From: Flavobacterium psychrophilum
GTDB taxonomy: Bacteria; Bacteroidota; Bacteroidia; Flavobacteriales; Flavobacteriaceae
DNA: 64,000 bases
NCBI GenBank assembly: GCA_945862065.1
Contig: CAMAWT010000008.1
Span: 1 to 64,000, forward strand
Direction: 5' to 3'
Shown here: positions 18,905 to 27,423 of the stretch, piece after piece
Layout of the letters: every line of letters begins with the position of its first letter
How positions within the stretch are numbered: position 1 is the stretch's first letter
The notes under the pieces: model-generated
Told to the model about the DNA's origin: nothing
Databases searched by the model: none
Seen by the model: the letters and a program-made list of their open reading frames with translations, nothing else
Made by a program: the position numbers and the translations under genes

Positions 18905-18963
18905 TACTTTATGACTTTCGACTTTACAACTTTCGACTTTATGACTTTTAAAACTTTATGACT
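18905..18963. repeat. AAAGTC array, inverted copy at pruA 3' end
   Basis: Units of GACTTT, ATGACTTT and CGACTTT, the reverse complement of the array at 18666-18817. The pruA stop codon (TCA TAA on the minus strand) lies in the last unit. Confidence 0.85.
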
Positions 18964-20584
18964 GCAAAAAAGGATATTTGTAATCAACTGGCGTTACAAA
19001 AGTTTCTTTGATGGTTCGAACAGAAGCCCAACGCAATAAGTTTTGAGACGAACCTGCTTTGTCGTTTGTTCCAGATCCTCTTGCGCCACCAAAGGGTTGC
19101 ATACCTACAACAGCACCGGTTGGTTTGTCGTTGATGTAGAAATTACCTGCTGCGTTTTGTAATGCAACAGTTGCTTCTTCCACAGCATAACGGCATTGGC
19201 TAAACACAGCTCCCGTTAATGCATATTCTGAGGTTTCATCAACCAATTTAAGCGTTTCCGACCATTGGTTATCTTCATAAATGTAAATGGTTACTACGGG
19301 TCCGAATAACTCAGTTTCCATAGTGCTGTATTTTGGATTGGTAGTTAAAATTACCGTTGGTTCAATGAAGTATCCTTTCGATTTATCATAGTTTCCACCC
19401 ATGATTATTTCGGCGTCATTATCTTGTTTAGCTTGGTCGATGTAACGCGCTAATTTATCGAAAGAAGCTTCAGAAATTACAGCAGTAACGTAGTTACTCA
19501 TATCTTGTGGCGATCCCATTGTAATGGATTTCAAATCAGCTTCTAATTGTGATTGAATTGCTGGCCATAAACTTTTTGGCAAATAGACTCTTGATGCCGC
19601 ACTACATTTTTGTCCTTGGAATTCAAAAGCACCACGAACGATACCTGTTGTAACTTGCGCTGGGTTGGCTGTTGGATGCGCAATAATGAAGTCTTTTCCG
19701 CCTGTTTCCCCAACAATTCTTGGATAGGTTTTGTAGTTGGCTATATTTTGTCCGATGGTTTTCCAGATGTCGTTAAATACTCCGGTTGATCCTGTGAAAT
19801 GAACTCCTGCTAAATGTGGGTTTGATAAAACGACGTCTGACACCATCGCAGAATCTCCCATTACCATATTGATAACTCCGTCTGGTAAGCCAGCTTCTTT
19901 GAAAACTTGCATGATAACGTAAGCAGAATATACTTGTGTTGCCGCTGGTTTCCAGAGAACAACATTACCCATCAACGCAGCACTTGACGGAAGGTTACCG
20001 GCAATTGCTGTAAAATTAAAAGGTGTAATGGCATACACAAAACCTTCCAGTGGTCTGTATTCTACTCGGTTCCACATGTCAGAATTTGAAACGGGTTGGT
20101 CTGCGTATATTTTGGTCATGAATTCAACGTTGAAACGTAAAAAGTCGATTAACTCACAAGAAGCATCTATTTCTGCTTGATGAATGGTTTTTGACTGCGC
20201 AATCATGGTTGCTGCATTGATTTTTGCACGGTAAGGTCCTGCCAATAACTCGGCTGCTTTTAAGAAAATTGCTGCTCTGTTTTCCCAACTCATGGCTGCC
20301 CATTTTTGGCGTGCTTCTAAAGCAGTTGTAATGGCTTTTTCAACTAATGTTTTGTCTGCAAGATGGTATATTCCTACGATATGTTGGTGATCGTGAGGAG
20401 CAGACATGGTTTTTGTATTTCCTGTTTTGATTTCATCGTTTCCGATGTATAAGGGAACTTCTACTTGAGAATTCCACATTTCAGTGTAAGTTTGTGCAAC
20501 TGCAGCTCTTTCTGGAGTGCCAGGAGCGTATGATTTTACGGGTTCGTTTATTGCTTTTGGTACGTGAAAAAATCCTTTTGACAT
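18956..20584 (-). CDS. pruA: L-glutamate gamma-semialdehyde dehydrogenase (P5C dehydrogenase)
   Basis: 542 residues from the ATG giving MSKGFFHVPKAINEP; an earlier in-frame start adds 20 unlikely residues and would precede the promoter box. Aldehyde dehydrogenase motifs are seen: HFTGSTGVFNDI (NAD-binding turn), the general-base Glu in VGETGGKDF, and the catalytic Cys in GQKCSAASRVYLP. It oxidises glutamate semialdehyde (from proline or arginine breakdown) to glutamate with NAD+. It is the single-function form; no proline dehydrogenase domain is present. The gene ends inside an AAAGTC repeat. Confidence 0.93.
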   Translation of the reverse strand: MSKGFFHVPKAINEPVKSYAPGTPERAAVAQTYTEMWNSQVEVPLYIGNDEIKTGNTKTMSAPHDHQHIVGIYHLADKTLVEKAITTALEARQKWAAMSWENRAAIFLKAAELLAGPYRAKINAATMIAQSKTIHQAEIDASCELIDFLRFNVEFMTKIYADQPVSNSDMWNRVEYRPLEGFVYAITPFNFTAIAGNLPSSAALMGNVVLWKPAATQVYSAYVIMQVFKEAGLPDGVINMVMGDSAMVSDVVLSNPHLAGVHFTGSTGVFNDIWKTIGQNIANYKTYPRIVGETGGKDFIIAHPTANPAQVTTGIVRGAFEFQGQKCSAASRVYLPKSLWPAIQSQLEADLKSITMGSPQDMSNYVTAVISEASFDKLARYIDQAKQDNDAEIIMGGNYDKSKGYFIEPTVILTTNPKYSTMETELFGPVVTIYIYEDNQWSETLKLVDETSEYALTGAVFSQCRYAVEEATVALQNAAGNFYINDKPTGAVVGMQPFGGARGSGTNDKAGSSQNLLRWASVRTIKETFVTPVDYKYPFLQS

Positions 20585-20633
20585 AATTACTGTTTTGATG
20601 TTTAACGAATAGTTGTGTTTGCTAAATGTGTTA

Positions 20634-20641
20634 CAAAAGTA
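20634..20641 (-). promoter_or_regulatory. Putative -7 box of pruA
   Basis: TACTTTTG on the minus strand matches TAnnTTTG and leaves a leader of about 45 nt before the chosen pruA ATG, so pruA can be transcribed apart from the upstream apaG. Confidence 0.5.
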
Positions 20642-20724
20642 CAAATGATTTTTTACATTTTGCAGGATTGTGAATATAAGATTTTTGAACTATTAGAAGT
20701 AGATTTTCTTAGTATCGTGATTTT

Positions 20725-20870
20725 TAGCCCAGATAGTAGTGGAAAGCATTTTTTGAGTCAAGCCTATTTTTTGTTGCCATTAAAAAGCGACCTTGGGAGC
20801 TCTTTTAATGGCTTACAAAAAAAGGATTGACTAAAAAATCTTGAAACGGATAGCTGGATTGGCTTCTTAA
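20725..20870 (+). repeat. TAGCCC...GCTTCT structured repeat, copy 1
   Basis: Starts TAGCCCAGAT and ends GCTGGATTGGCTTCTTAA. Between them is a long imperfect hairpin with a conserved tip (AAAAAGCGACC...GGGAGCTCTTTT). It fills the gap between apaG and pruA and covers the apaG stop codon. A 71-codon open frame here (20615-20830) is a by-product. Other copies: 36817-36925, 47241-47347 and 55223-55373. Confidence 0.8.
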
Positions 20871-21253
20871 TTTAAAGCAAAAGGGGCATTTAATCGGAAG
20901 GATGGCACAATCACTCTAAAGTTTTTAGTTGATGTAAAGTTGACCATATTGAAAAAACCTTGCATGGCACCATGAGGTGATGAAAGCAAACAGCCGGAGT
21001 TGTAAACATGAGATTCACCTGGTTTGAGCACGGGTTTTTTACCGATAACGCCTTCGCCATCAACAATTTCTTTGGTGTTTAGCGAGTCGTAAATTTCCCA
21101 ATGGCGCGAAATGAGTTGCACGGAATCTTTGCTGTGGTTTTCTATGGTAATCTCGTACGAAAAGGCAAAGTGAAGTTTGTAGTTTTTGAAGTAGGTTCCT
21201 TCAAAACTAGTCTTAACCGAAATTTTTATGCCTCTTGTAATTTGGGTTACCAT
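20867..21253 (-). CDS. apaG: ApaG-family protein
   Basis: 128 residues forming the single Fn3-like beta-sandwich of ApaG. Typical blocks are FSYEITIENHSKDSVQLISR, HWEIYD, GEGVIGKKPVLKPGESHVY and SSPHGAMQGFF. ApaG was named from an E. coli Co2+/Mg2+ phenotype; its biochemical role is still unclear. The gene lies 66 bp after the DUF5103 gene on the same strand, probably in one transcript. Its stop codon overlaps the end of a structured repeat. Confidence 0.9.
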   Translation of the reverse strand: MVTQITRGIKISVKTSFEGTYFKNYKLHFAFSYEITIENHSKDSVQLISRHWEIYDSLNTKEIVDGEGVIGKKPVLKPGESHVYNSGCLLSSPHGAMQGFFNMVNFTSTKNFRVIVPSFRLNAPFALN

Positions 21254-21319
21254 TTATTTTTTTTGTAAAGTTAAAAAAAAATATTGGTTCGGAATGTTTA
21301 TTTTAATGTGAAAAAAATG

Positions 21320-22567
21320 CTAATTTATTATATTTATCGAACTGGCGCTTCCGTGACCAATAATTCTATCAAAACGTTGGTTGTTTTCTCGGTAGTAGAC
21401 TAGAATGGTGTACTCGTTTTCGGTTTGAATAAAATTGCCGTCGATGGCGTTTTCTGGGTCTAAATTTCCTTCGGCATCGCTTATAGTGTATTCATAATTT
21501 GTAAAACCTTGTTTGATCATCATGGCTTTGTGGTACGTTCCTTTTTTTTCGTCGTATTCCATTTTGTTTTCTTCAGAAATACAGTTGTTATTGAACATTC
21601 CGGTGATGTAAATATTTTTGTTTCCGAAATAACTTGGTGCCGATAAGCTAAAGTAAACCCAAGCATAATCTGCTTCCAAATTGTTGTTGGTGGCGCTTAC
21701 GTTTTTGGGAACAAAATTTCCGTTTGCATCAGGAAAATAGGTGTAGGGCACATTTTTTCTAGCAAGATTTGGATATAAATAGCAGCTATACAACCCGTTG
21801 CCAGTGTCTACTTTTGCAATGCTGTTGTTGGCCGCTCGGATGATTTTATTTTCTAAAAATAAATATTCGTTGCCAGCCCAAAACTGGGTTTCTGTGTCAT
21901 ATTTGTAGATTAAATCATTGCCAATAGTGTATTGCGGCTTGATGTTGTAAATAGCGTTGTTGAATTTTCCGTTTTGGAACAAGGCTACTTTTACGTTTTT
22001 GAGCGGACTTTGAAAATTGATTAATGTTGATTTTATGGAAAAATCTAAGTTGTGTTTAAAGGTTGATTCGGCTACATTTCGGGCTCTTTTTATCTGTAAC
22101 GGTACTGTAGCTAAAGATTCATACATCATGAATTTTCTTGATAAAACTACTTCTCTTTCTTCATTGAGAATGTATAAAATGAAATTTCCACTTACTTTGA
22201 TTTGGGTGAATTTATTTGGAAAATCTAGTGTGTAATGTGAATAAATTTGAACGGTATTAAACGAGTTTTCGTATTGTTGGATTCGTTGTTCATTAAAACC
22301 TGTAATATATTCATTGATGGATAATTGAGATGGTTGCCAATCATAATCGCAATGAATTAATTTGTAATAATAATTGTCTTCGGTGCCGTTTAAATCATCA
22401 AATTGAAACTTGAACGTATCTCCCATTTGGAAAATCGGAACTACATTGGCATCAGCCTGAACAAAGGAAACAGATTTTATGTTGTATGGCGGAACCACCT
22501 CTGTTTCTTGGCCGTTACAGATGTTGATGGTAAAAAGCGATAGAAGTAAAATTACATTTTTAATCAT
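21320..22567 (-). CDS. DUF5103 protein, type IX secretion plug-like
   Basis: 415 residues with a signal peptide (MIKNVILLLSLFTINICNGQ). The sequence fits the DUF5103 family found across Bacteroidota: QMGDTFKFQFDDL near the N-terminus, the YYYKLIHCDYDWQPS block, and a C-terminal beta region with IYITGMFNN and EYTILVYYRE. In Flavobacterium johnsoniae a protein of this family closes the periplasmic side of the SprA translocon barrel as the Plug. That role is taken from family knowledge; nothing here tests it. It is the first gene of a likely DUF5103-apaG unit. Confidence 0.75.
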   Translation of the reverse strand: MIKNVILLLSLFTINICNGQETEVVPPYNIKSVSFVQADANVVPIFQMGDTFKFQFDDLNGTEDNYYYKLIHCDYDWQPSQLSINEYITGFNEQRIQQYENSFNTVQIYSHYTLDFPNKFTQIKVSGNFILYILNEEREVVLSRKFMMYESLATVPLQIKRARNVAESTFKHNLDFSIKSTLINFQSPLKNVKVALFQNGKFNNAIYNIKPQYTIGNDLIYKYDTETQFWAGNEYLFLENKIIRAANNSIAKVDTGNGLYSCYLYPNLARKNVPYTYFPDANGNFVPKNVSATNNNLEADYAWVYFSLSAPSYFGNKNIYITGMFNNNCISEENKMEYDEKKGTYHKAMMIKQGFTNYEYTISDAEGNLDPENAIDGNFIQTENEYTILVYYRENNQRFDRIIGHGSASSINIIN

Positions 22568-22623
22568 AAATGGTTTTTTCTAAAACGTAAAGTTACTAAA
22601 AATAATATATTGTTGCTTGTAAA

Positions 22624-23403
22624 TTATTTAAAACAAACCGGAATGATCTCTCCAGGGGCCAAACAGTATTTGACAACTAATTCAGGACTTATTTTTTTAG
22701 TATAATCTTCTTCAATAACTGTAAAACCAATAGTTCGTAACTTATCAAAATAATCGCGACCATATACTCGAACGTGGTCGTATTGTCCGAAAATTATAGC
22801 GCGTTCCTTTTCATCCGTAATAGAATCATCCGAAAAAGTTATGGCTCTTTTCAAATCTTGCGGAATTTGAAGAATGGCCATCCCGCCTGGTTTCAATACA
22901 CGATACAACTCTTGCATGGCTTTTGTGTCGTCTGGAATGTGTTCCAAAACGTGGTTACAAAACAGCACATCATATTGATTATCTTCAAAAGGAAGATTAC
23001 AAATATCAGCTTTTACATCTGCCAAAGGCGAAAACAAATCGGTAGTGGTATATTGAATGTTTTTTTGTTTTTTGAAACGCTTGTAAAATTCTTGTTCAGG
23101 TGCAAAGTGCAGTACCTTTTTTTTCTCGGTTGCCGTAAAAAAATCAGTTTCATTTTGTAAATAAAGCCATAACAAACGGTGTCTTTCTAAAGAAAGGGTA
23201 CTTGGAGATAACACATTATTGCGCTGATTTCCATAGCCGTAGGGCAAAAACATCCGGAAACTTTTCCCGTCTATTGGATCAGTAAAGGTATTTCCTTTTA
23301 ATAAAAACGCCAAAATTGGGCGCGCCACGATACTCAATCTAATTAAGATGGGACGTGGGATGGTGTTGAGGATGAATTTAAACACAGATTTCACAGATTT
23401 CAC
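22624..23403 (-). CDS. Class I SAM-dependent methyltransferase
   Basis: 259 residues. The SAM fold is shown by VLHFAPEQEFYKRF, DLFSPLADVKADICNLPF, the DVLFCNHVLEHIPDD block and LYRVLKPGGMAILQIP, typical of Methyltransf_11-like enzymes. The N-terminus (residues 1-40) is hydrophobic and basic (FKFILNTIPRPILIRLSIVARPILAF). Substrate is unknown; glycan, lipid or small-molecule targets are all possible. No ATG exists near the start. The frame opens with GTG at 23403, 23394 or 23385, all inside a CACAGATTT repeat, and an in-frame stop lies just upstream, so the repeat forms the first codons. Confidence 0.82.
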   Translation of the reverse strand: MKSVKSVFKFILNTIPRPILIRLSIVARPILAFLLKGNTFTDPIDGKSFRMFLPYGYGNQRNNVLSPSTLSLERHRLLWLYLQNETDFFTATEKKKVLHFAPEQEFYKRFKKQKNIQYTTTDLFSPLADVKADICNLPFEDNQYDVLFCNHVLEHIPDDTKAMQELYRVLKPGGMAILQIPQDLKRAITFSDDSITDEKERAIIFGQYDHVRVYGRDYFDKLRTIGFTVIEEDYTKKISPELVVKYCLAPGEIIPVCFK

Positions 23404-23410
23404 AGATTTT
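23383..23410. repeat. CACAGATTT triplicate repeat
   Basis: Three tandem CACAGATTT units lie between the GxxExxY gene and the methyltransferase. On the minus strand they read AATCTGTGA repeated and provide GTG start codons. A diverged partner (ATTCTGTGT twice) lies on the other side of the GxxExxY gene. Confidence 0.85.
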
Positions 23411-23412
23411 AA

Positions 23413-23787
23413 TTATAAAATGATTCGTTTATATTTGAAGCTATCTTCTCCAAAATTAATTAGTAATCCAATTTTGTTTTTTGATGCAGCTAAATAATTT
23501 AATACTTGTTTTATCTCACTACTTGATAAATTTTCAATTGCCTTTAATTCTAATATAATTTCACCGAAAACCGTAAAGTCAGAAAAGTAATATCTAGGCA
23601 GAATGATGTCTTTGTATTCAATATTGTATTTCTTTTCACTTTCATAAGGAATTCTATTCATTTTAAACTCATATTCCAAAGCATCTGCGTACGTATTTTT
23701 ACTATGACCCCTGCCTAAAATTTTATGAACCTCCATACACAAACCTATTATTTTATAGGTTTCATCTTTTATATAAAAATTTTCCAT
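23413..23787 (-). CDS. GxxExxY family protein
   Basis: 124 residues, the usual size. The family's blocks are present: IIGLCMEVHKILGRGH, YADALEYEFKMNRIPYESEKKY, then DFTVFGEIILELKAI with the PD-(D/E)xK-like E-L-K, and IKQVLNYLAASKNKIGLLINFG. The name-giving G-x-x-E-x-x-Y segment here reads GHSKNTY, so Lys replaces the usual Glu. Function is not established; relatives are encoded in 23S rRNA intervening sequences and in small intergenic cassettes. The gene sits between map and a methyltransferase with CTGTG-type repeats on both sides, which suggests a small mobile cassette. Confidence 0.85.
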   Translation of the reverse strand: MENFYIKDETYKIIGLCMEVHKILGRGHSKNTYADALEYEFKMNRIPYESEKKYNIEYKDIILPRYYFSDFTVFGEIILELKAIENLSSSEIKQVLNYLAASKNKIGLLINFGEDSFKYKRIIL

Positions 23788-23790
23788 ACA

Positions 23791-23820
23791 ATTCTGTGTA
23801 ATTGGAGAATTCTGTGTTAA
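23791..23820. repeat. ATTCTGTGT direct repeat beside GxxExxY
   Basis: ATTCTGTGT occurs twice within 30 bp immediately upstream of the GxxExxY start codon. It resembles the AATCTGTG repeat on the gene's other side. Confidence 0.65.
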
Positions 23821-23832
23821 TATAAAATAACT

Positions 23833-24651
23833 TTACACCAAACTTGGGTCTTTTCTAAACTCATCCTCTTCATTACTCACAATTCCTAATGCGTCATAAA
23901 TATATTTGAATGTCGAAAGCAATTCGGGTTTTCCGTTAATCAACGCTACATCGTGTTCAAAATGAGCCGAAGGTTTATTGTCGGCGGTGGTTATTGTCCA
24001 GCCGTCTTTGTGTTGTTTGATATTACGTGTGCCTAAATTAATCATCGGTTCAATTGCGACTACCATTCCTTCGATAAATAGTTTTCCGCGACCTCTTTTG
24101 CCATAATTTGGCATTTCTGGATCTTCGTGCATTTTCTGACCCAAACCGTGCCCCACTAATTCTCTAACAACTCCATAACCTCTTGATTCACAATATTTTT
24201 GAATAGCATTTCCAACATCTTCAACACGATTTCCGATTTTAAATTCTCGAATTCCAACATAAAGCGATTCTTTGGTTACTTGTAATAAACGTTTTGTTTC
24301 AGGTGCAATTTCTCCCACTTCAAAAGTATAAGCATGATCACCATAAAAACCATTTTTCAATACGCCGCAATCAACAGATATAATGTCGCCTTCAACTAAA
24401 GGTGTGTTGTTTGGAACCCCGTGTACTACTTGAGTATTCGGACTCATACAAAGTGTATTTGGAAATCCATAAAGACCCAAAAAACCAGGAATTGCTCCGT
24501 TATCTCTAATGAATTCTTCTGCAATTTTATCCATCGCAAGGGTTGTAACACCAGGTTTTACTAACTTTGCTACTTCGCCTAAAACTTTAGATACTAATAA
24601 GGCACTTTCGCGCATTAATTCTATTTCTTCACGTGATTTTACAATAATCAT
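23833..24651 (-). CDS. map: Methionine aminopeptidase, type I
   Basis: 272 residues. Metal ligands of MetAP are visible: Asp in ISVDCGVLKNGFYGD (two Asp), His in LVGHGLGQKMHEDPEMPNYG, Glu in MVVAIEPMINLG and the last Glu in AHFEHDVALIN. It removes the initiator methionine from new proteins in the cytosol. No extra zinc-finger domain is present, so it is type Ia-like. A TACTTTTG box lies 19 bp upstream. The gene is followed by the GxxExxY cassette rather than by its own partner gene. Confidence 0.93.
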   Translation of the reverse strand: MIIVKSREEIELMRESALLVSKVLGEVAKLVKPGVTTLAMDKIAEEFIRDNGAIPGFLGLYGFPNTLCMSPNTQVVHGVPNNTPLVEGDIISVDCGVLKNGFYGDHAYTFEVGEIAPETKRLLQVTKESLYVGIREFKIGNRVEDVGNAIQKYCESRGYGVVRELVGHGLGQKMHEDPEMPNYGKRGRGKLFIEGMVVAIEPMINLGTRNIKQHKDGWTITTADNKPSAHFEHDVALINGKPELLSTFKYIYDALGIVSNEEDEFRKDPSLV

Positions 24652-24670
24652 TTTTATAAAAATAAGATTG

Positions 24671-24678
24671 CAAAAGTA
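24671..24678 (-). promoter_or_regulatory. Putative -7 box of map
   Basis: TACTTTTG on the minus strand fits TAnnTTTG and is followed by a 19-nt leader to the map ATG. Confidence 0.5.
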
Positions 24679-24684
24679 AGAATA

Positions 24685-26073
24685 TTAATTCGGATTTGCC
24701 ATTATCTTGAATAATTCAGCATTTGAGTTCAAAAAACGATTTTCTAATCCTATTTCTGTAAGTTGGATGCTCACTAAATTATTTTCTCTTGTATTGATAA
24801 AAAATATCGAACTTTCACCTAATGAAAATAATCGTTCTTCTGAACGGAGCATTTGTGTATTGTCTTGAACTAAATTTGATATTAACTCTCGCTGTTTGAG
24901 TATTGATTTAATCTCTGTTTGTTGTGCATTAATTTTATTTTTAAGTTGCGCGCGTTCAAAATCTAATGTAAATTTAATGTCTTGAATTTTCAGTTTTGCA
25001 ACTTGTAAACTGCCTCGTTCTTTTCTTAAAAATAATGGATACGAAAAATTTAATCCAACTTTGTAATTATTAAAATTTGTTTCACTCCAATAATTAGGTT
25101 CCGATAAATAATGATACCCAAGATCTATTTTTGGTAATAAACTATTCGCTTTCAGCTTTCGATCAACCTCTAATATTGCCAATTTATTTTCTAAGGCATT
25201 TATTTTAGGATGGTTTTCTATTGACTGATTTTCTATAAGTAAATCATTGATTTTTAAGGTTTCACTGATTGTTTGTTCTAATTTATTTTCTGGAAGTAAT
25301 TCGTCTTGTAGTTCCAATGGAATATTATTATCTAACCATAAATAATTTGATAAATCTAATTTTGACTTGGCTAATTTTAATTTGGAATCTTCCAAGTTCC
25401 ATTTTCTTGTTTTTACGACAATTCCTGCCTCAACACTATCAATGGCTGGTTTGTCTCCATTTTTTATTAAAGATAAAATACCGGTATATCTCAGTTGTGC
25501 ATTTTTCAAATAATTAGAATAAAGTACTACTTCATTGTGATTTCTTTTCCAATTAAAATAGGCAAGCGAAGCATTGTAAAGCACCTCAATTGCTTGTAAT
25601 TTTTGCTCTGCTTGACTTAATTGAATTTGAATTTTTGCCTTTCGTAAATCGGCCATTCGCTGATTGATAAGCAATCCTTGTCCAATTGGAATCGTAATAC
25701 CAAGCGAAGTCAATCCTTGATTTGGTAATGAATTTTCAGGGTTAACAAACATGCCTTCGCTGTTGTCAAAACCAGCTTTCACTTCAATTCCGTACCAAGT
25801 TGGGATTTTAAAACTACTATTAAAAACCGAATAATATTCTTTGTCTTTAAATTGTTTTTTGTCAAAATCTGCTTCAATTTTTGGATCAAAACCACCTCTA
25901 GCCATCATTAAATTGGCTTGTGCCACATTGATTTTTAGGTTTGCCTTTTTTGCCAAAGGATGGTATTTTTTCACATAACCTAAAAATTCATTATAATTGA
26001 GTTCTTTCAAATTGAGTTCTTGTCCCCAAACCAAAGAACCAAAAAGCAGGAATATAATTGAAATTTGCTTCAT
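24685..26073 (-). CDS. TolC-family outer membrane efflux protein
   Basis: About 462 residues from the ATG giving MKQISIIFLLFGSLVWGQ, a signal peptide. A longer frame reads back into the upstream gene and is not needed: this ATG overlaps the upstream stop by one base (TAATG). The body is long coiled-coil helix, with KANLKINVAQANLMMARGGFDPKIEADF near the start and a helical hairpin repeat in the second half, as in outer membrane efflux proteins. It would form the outer membrane channel for the ABC/HlyD exporter encoded just upstream. Confidence 0.87.
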   Translation of the reverse strand: MKQISIIFLLFGSLVWGQELNLKELNYNEFLGYVKKYHPLAKKANLKINVAQANLMMARGGFDPKIEADFDKKQFKDKEYYSVFNSSFKIPTWYGIEVKAGFDNSEGMFVNPENSLPNQGLTSLGITIPIGQGLLINQRMADLRKAKIQIQLSQAEQKLQAIEVLYNASLAYFNWKRNHNEVVLYSNYLKNAQLRYTGILSLIKNGDKPAIDSVEAGIVVKTRKWNLEDSKLKLAKSKLDLSNYLWLDNNIPLELQDELLPENKLEQTISETLKINDLLIENQSIENHPKINALENKLAILEVDRKLKANSLLPKIDLGYHYLSEPNYWSETNFNNYKVGLNFSYPLFLRKERGSLQVAKLKIQDIKFTLDFERAQLKNKINAQQTEIKSILKQRELISNLVQDNTQMLRSEERLFSLGESSIFFINTRENNLVSIQLTEIGLENRFLNSNAELFKIMANPN

Positions 26074-27419
26074 TACTTTTTTTCTTTTGATTTTTCTTCT
26101 TTCGGTTGGTAATAGTTTGGAGGGAAACCGTTTAGGGTTCGCCATAATTCAAACCAAATTGGGACGTTATCTAGCAATGCCAAGGTTTGCGCACCAGAAC
26201 CAATACTCACTTGTTTTGGCCAAGCGTCTTCTTCACTATCTGGCGCTATTAGTACTCTAAATTTTCCATTTGGACTGATATATTTTTCAATAGCTACTAT
26301 TTTTCCTCCAAAAGTTCCATAACTCATATTGGGCCAACCTGAAAAAACAACTGTTGGCCAACCATCAAACCAAATGCGAACTTTCTCTCCTTTGATAATT
26401 AATGGCAAATCGTTTGGACTAACATAGGTTTCAACCGCAACATCATATTTTGATGGCATAATACTCACAATTTGAGTGCCCTCTTTGATGATTTCTCCAA
26501 GTCCCGATTGAATAGCGCGATTGACATAGCCATCTTGCGGCGCTTTTATGTAGTACATTCCGTTGCGAATTTGATAATTTGCATACTGATTTTGTAATTT
26601 GTTGACTTGTGCTTCGGTATCATATTGATTGCTCAAAGCGGAATATTGATCGCTTTCTGCTTTGGAAACTTTTTCTGAATATTCAACCTGAATTCGATTT
26701 ACTTCTACTCTTGAATTGATTAATTCGTTTTTGCTTGCCAATAATTTATTTTCTTGGGTAATGATTTTCGCCTCCACTTCTTGAAGTTTCAATCGCTTTT
26801 CCTCAACATCAGTCATTGGTTTTAATCCTTCTTTGTTCAATGTAACAGCACGATTGAATTGCGTATTTGCAATTTTAATTTGTGTTTTTACCGCTTCCAA
26901 ATCCATGCTATCGCTTTTTACTTTCAGTATAGATTGACGGATTTTGTTTTGTGCTTGTTGCGATTTTAGCTGCCTTTCATTTTGAATAGCATTAATTTGA
27001 GAAGATAAGGTGGTGACTTTACTTCCATAAGATTGCAATGACAATTTTTTGGCATCTACTTGATTTTGTGTGTTTTTCACTAAATTAGGGTCAAAATAAT
27101 CTTCTTTAATTTCTGAAATAAATAAAATGGTATCTCCTTTTTTTACATAATCTCCCTCTTGAACATACCATTTTTCAATTTTTCCAGCAATAGAAGAATG
27201 AATGGTTTGTGGTCGTTGATCTGGTTTTAATGTTGTAACTGCTCCAGAACCTGAAATGTTTTGTGTCCAAGGCAAGAACAGTATAACAATTCCAAGCAAT
27301 GACACATATAAAATAATTTTATTTAAAATTTTATAATGTGGCCTATTAGCCAAATTTTTAACCGTGCTATATTGTTCAATGTTTTCAGCAATTGGATTCT
27401 TTTTTGAAATATTTAACAT
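26073..27419 (-). CDS. HlyD-family membrane fusion protein
   Basis: 448 residues. One membrane helix (about 31-50, IILYVSLLGIVILFLPW) is followed by a lipoyl-like half (IAGKIEKWYVQEGDYVKKGD), a coiled-coil hairpin (about 115-290) and the second half plus beta-barrel (YYIKAPQDGYVNRAI; GEKVRIWFDGWPTVVFSG). It bridges the inner-membrane ABC transporter to the outer-membrane channel. It starts 4 bp after the ABC gene. The basic C-terminal tail ends in KEEKSKEKK. The cargo is not shown by any gene nearby. Confidence 0.88.
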   Translation of the reverse strand: MLNISKKNPIAENIEQYSTVKNLANRPHYKILNKIILYVSLLGIVILFLPWTQNISGSGAVTTLKPDQRPQTIHSSIAGKIEKWYVQEGDYVKKGDTILFISEIKEDYFDPNLVKNTQNQVDAKKLSLQSYGSKVTTLSSQINAIQNERQLKSQQAQNKIRQSILKVKSDSMDLEAVKTQIKIANTQFNRAVTLNKEGLKPMTDVEEKRLKLQEVEAKIITQENKLLASKNELINSRVEVNRIQVEYSEKVSKAESDQYSALSNQYDTEAQVNKLQNQYANYQIRNGMYYIKAPQDGYVNRAIQSGLGEIIKEGTQIVSIMPSKYDVAVETYVSPNDLPLIIKGEKVRIWFDGWPTVVFSGWPNMSYGTFGGKIVAIEKYISPNGKFRVLIAPDSEEDAWPKQVSIGSGAQTLALLDNVPIWFELWRTLNGFPPNYYQPKEEKSKEKK

Positions 27420-27423
27420 CGTA

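Noticed and set aside
20615..20830. 71-codon open frame between pruA and apaG
   Set aside because: It runs through the pruA promoter region and into a structured repeat; the composition is not protein-like.
24685..26145. Longer N-terminus of the TolC-family protein
   Set aside because: The extra 24 residues read into the HlyD gene and precede a clear signal peptide; the TAATG overlap marks the natural start.
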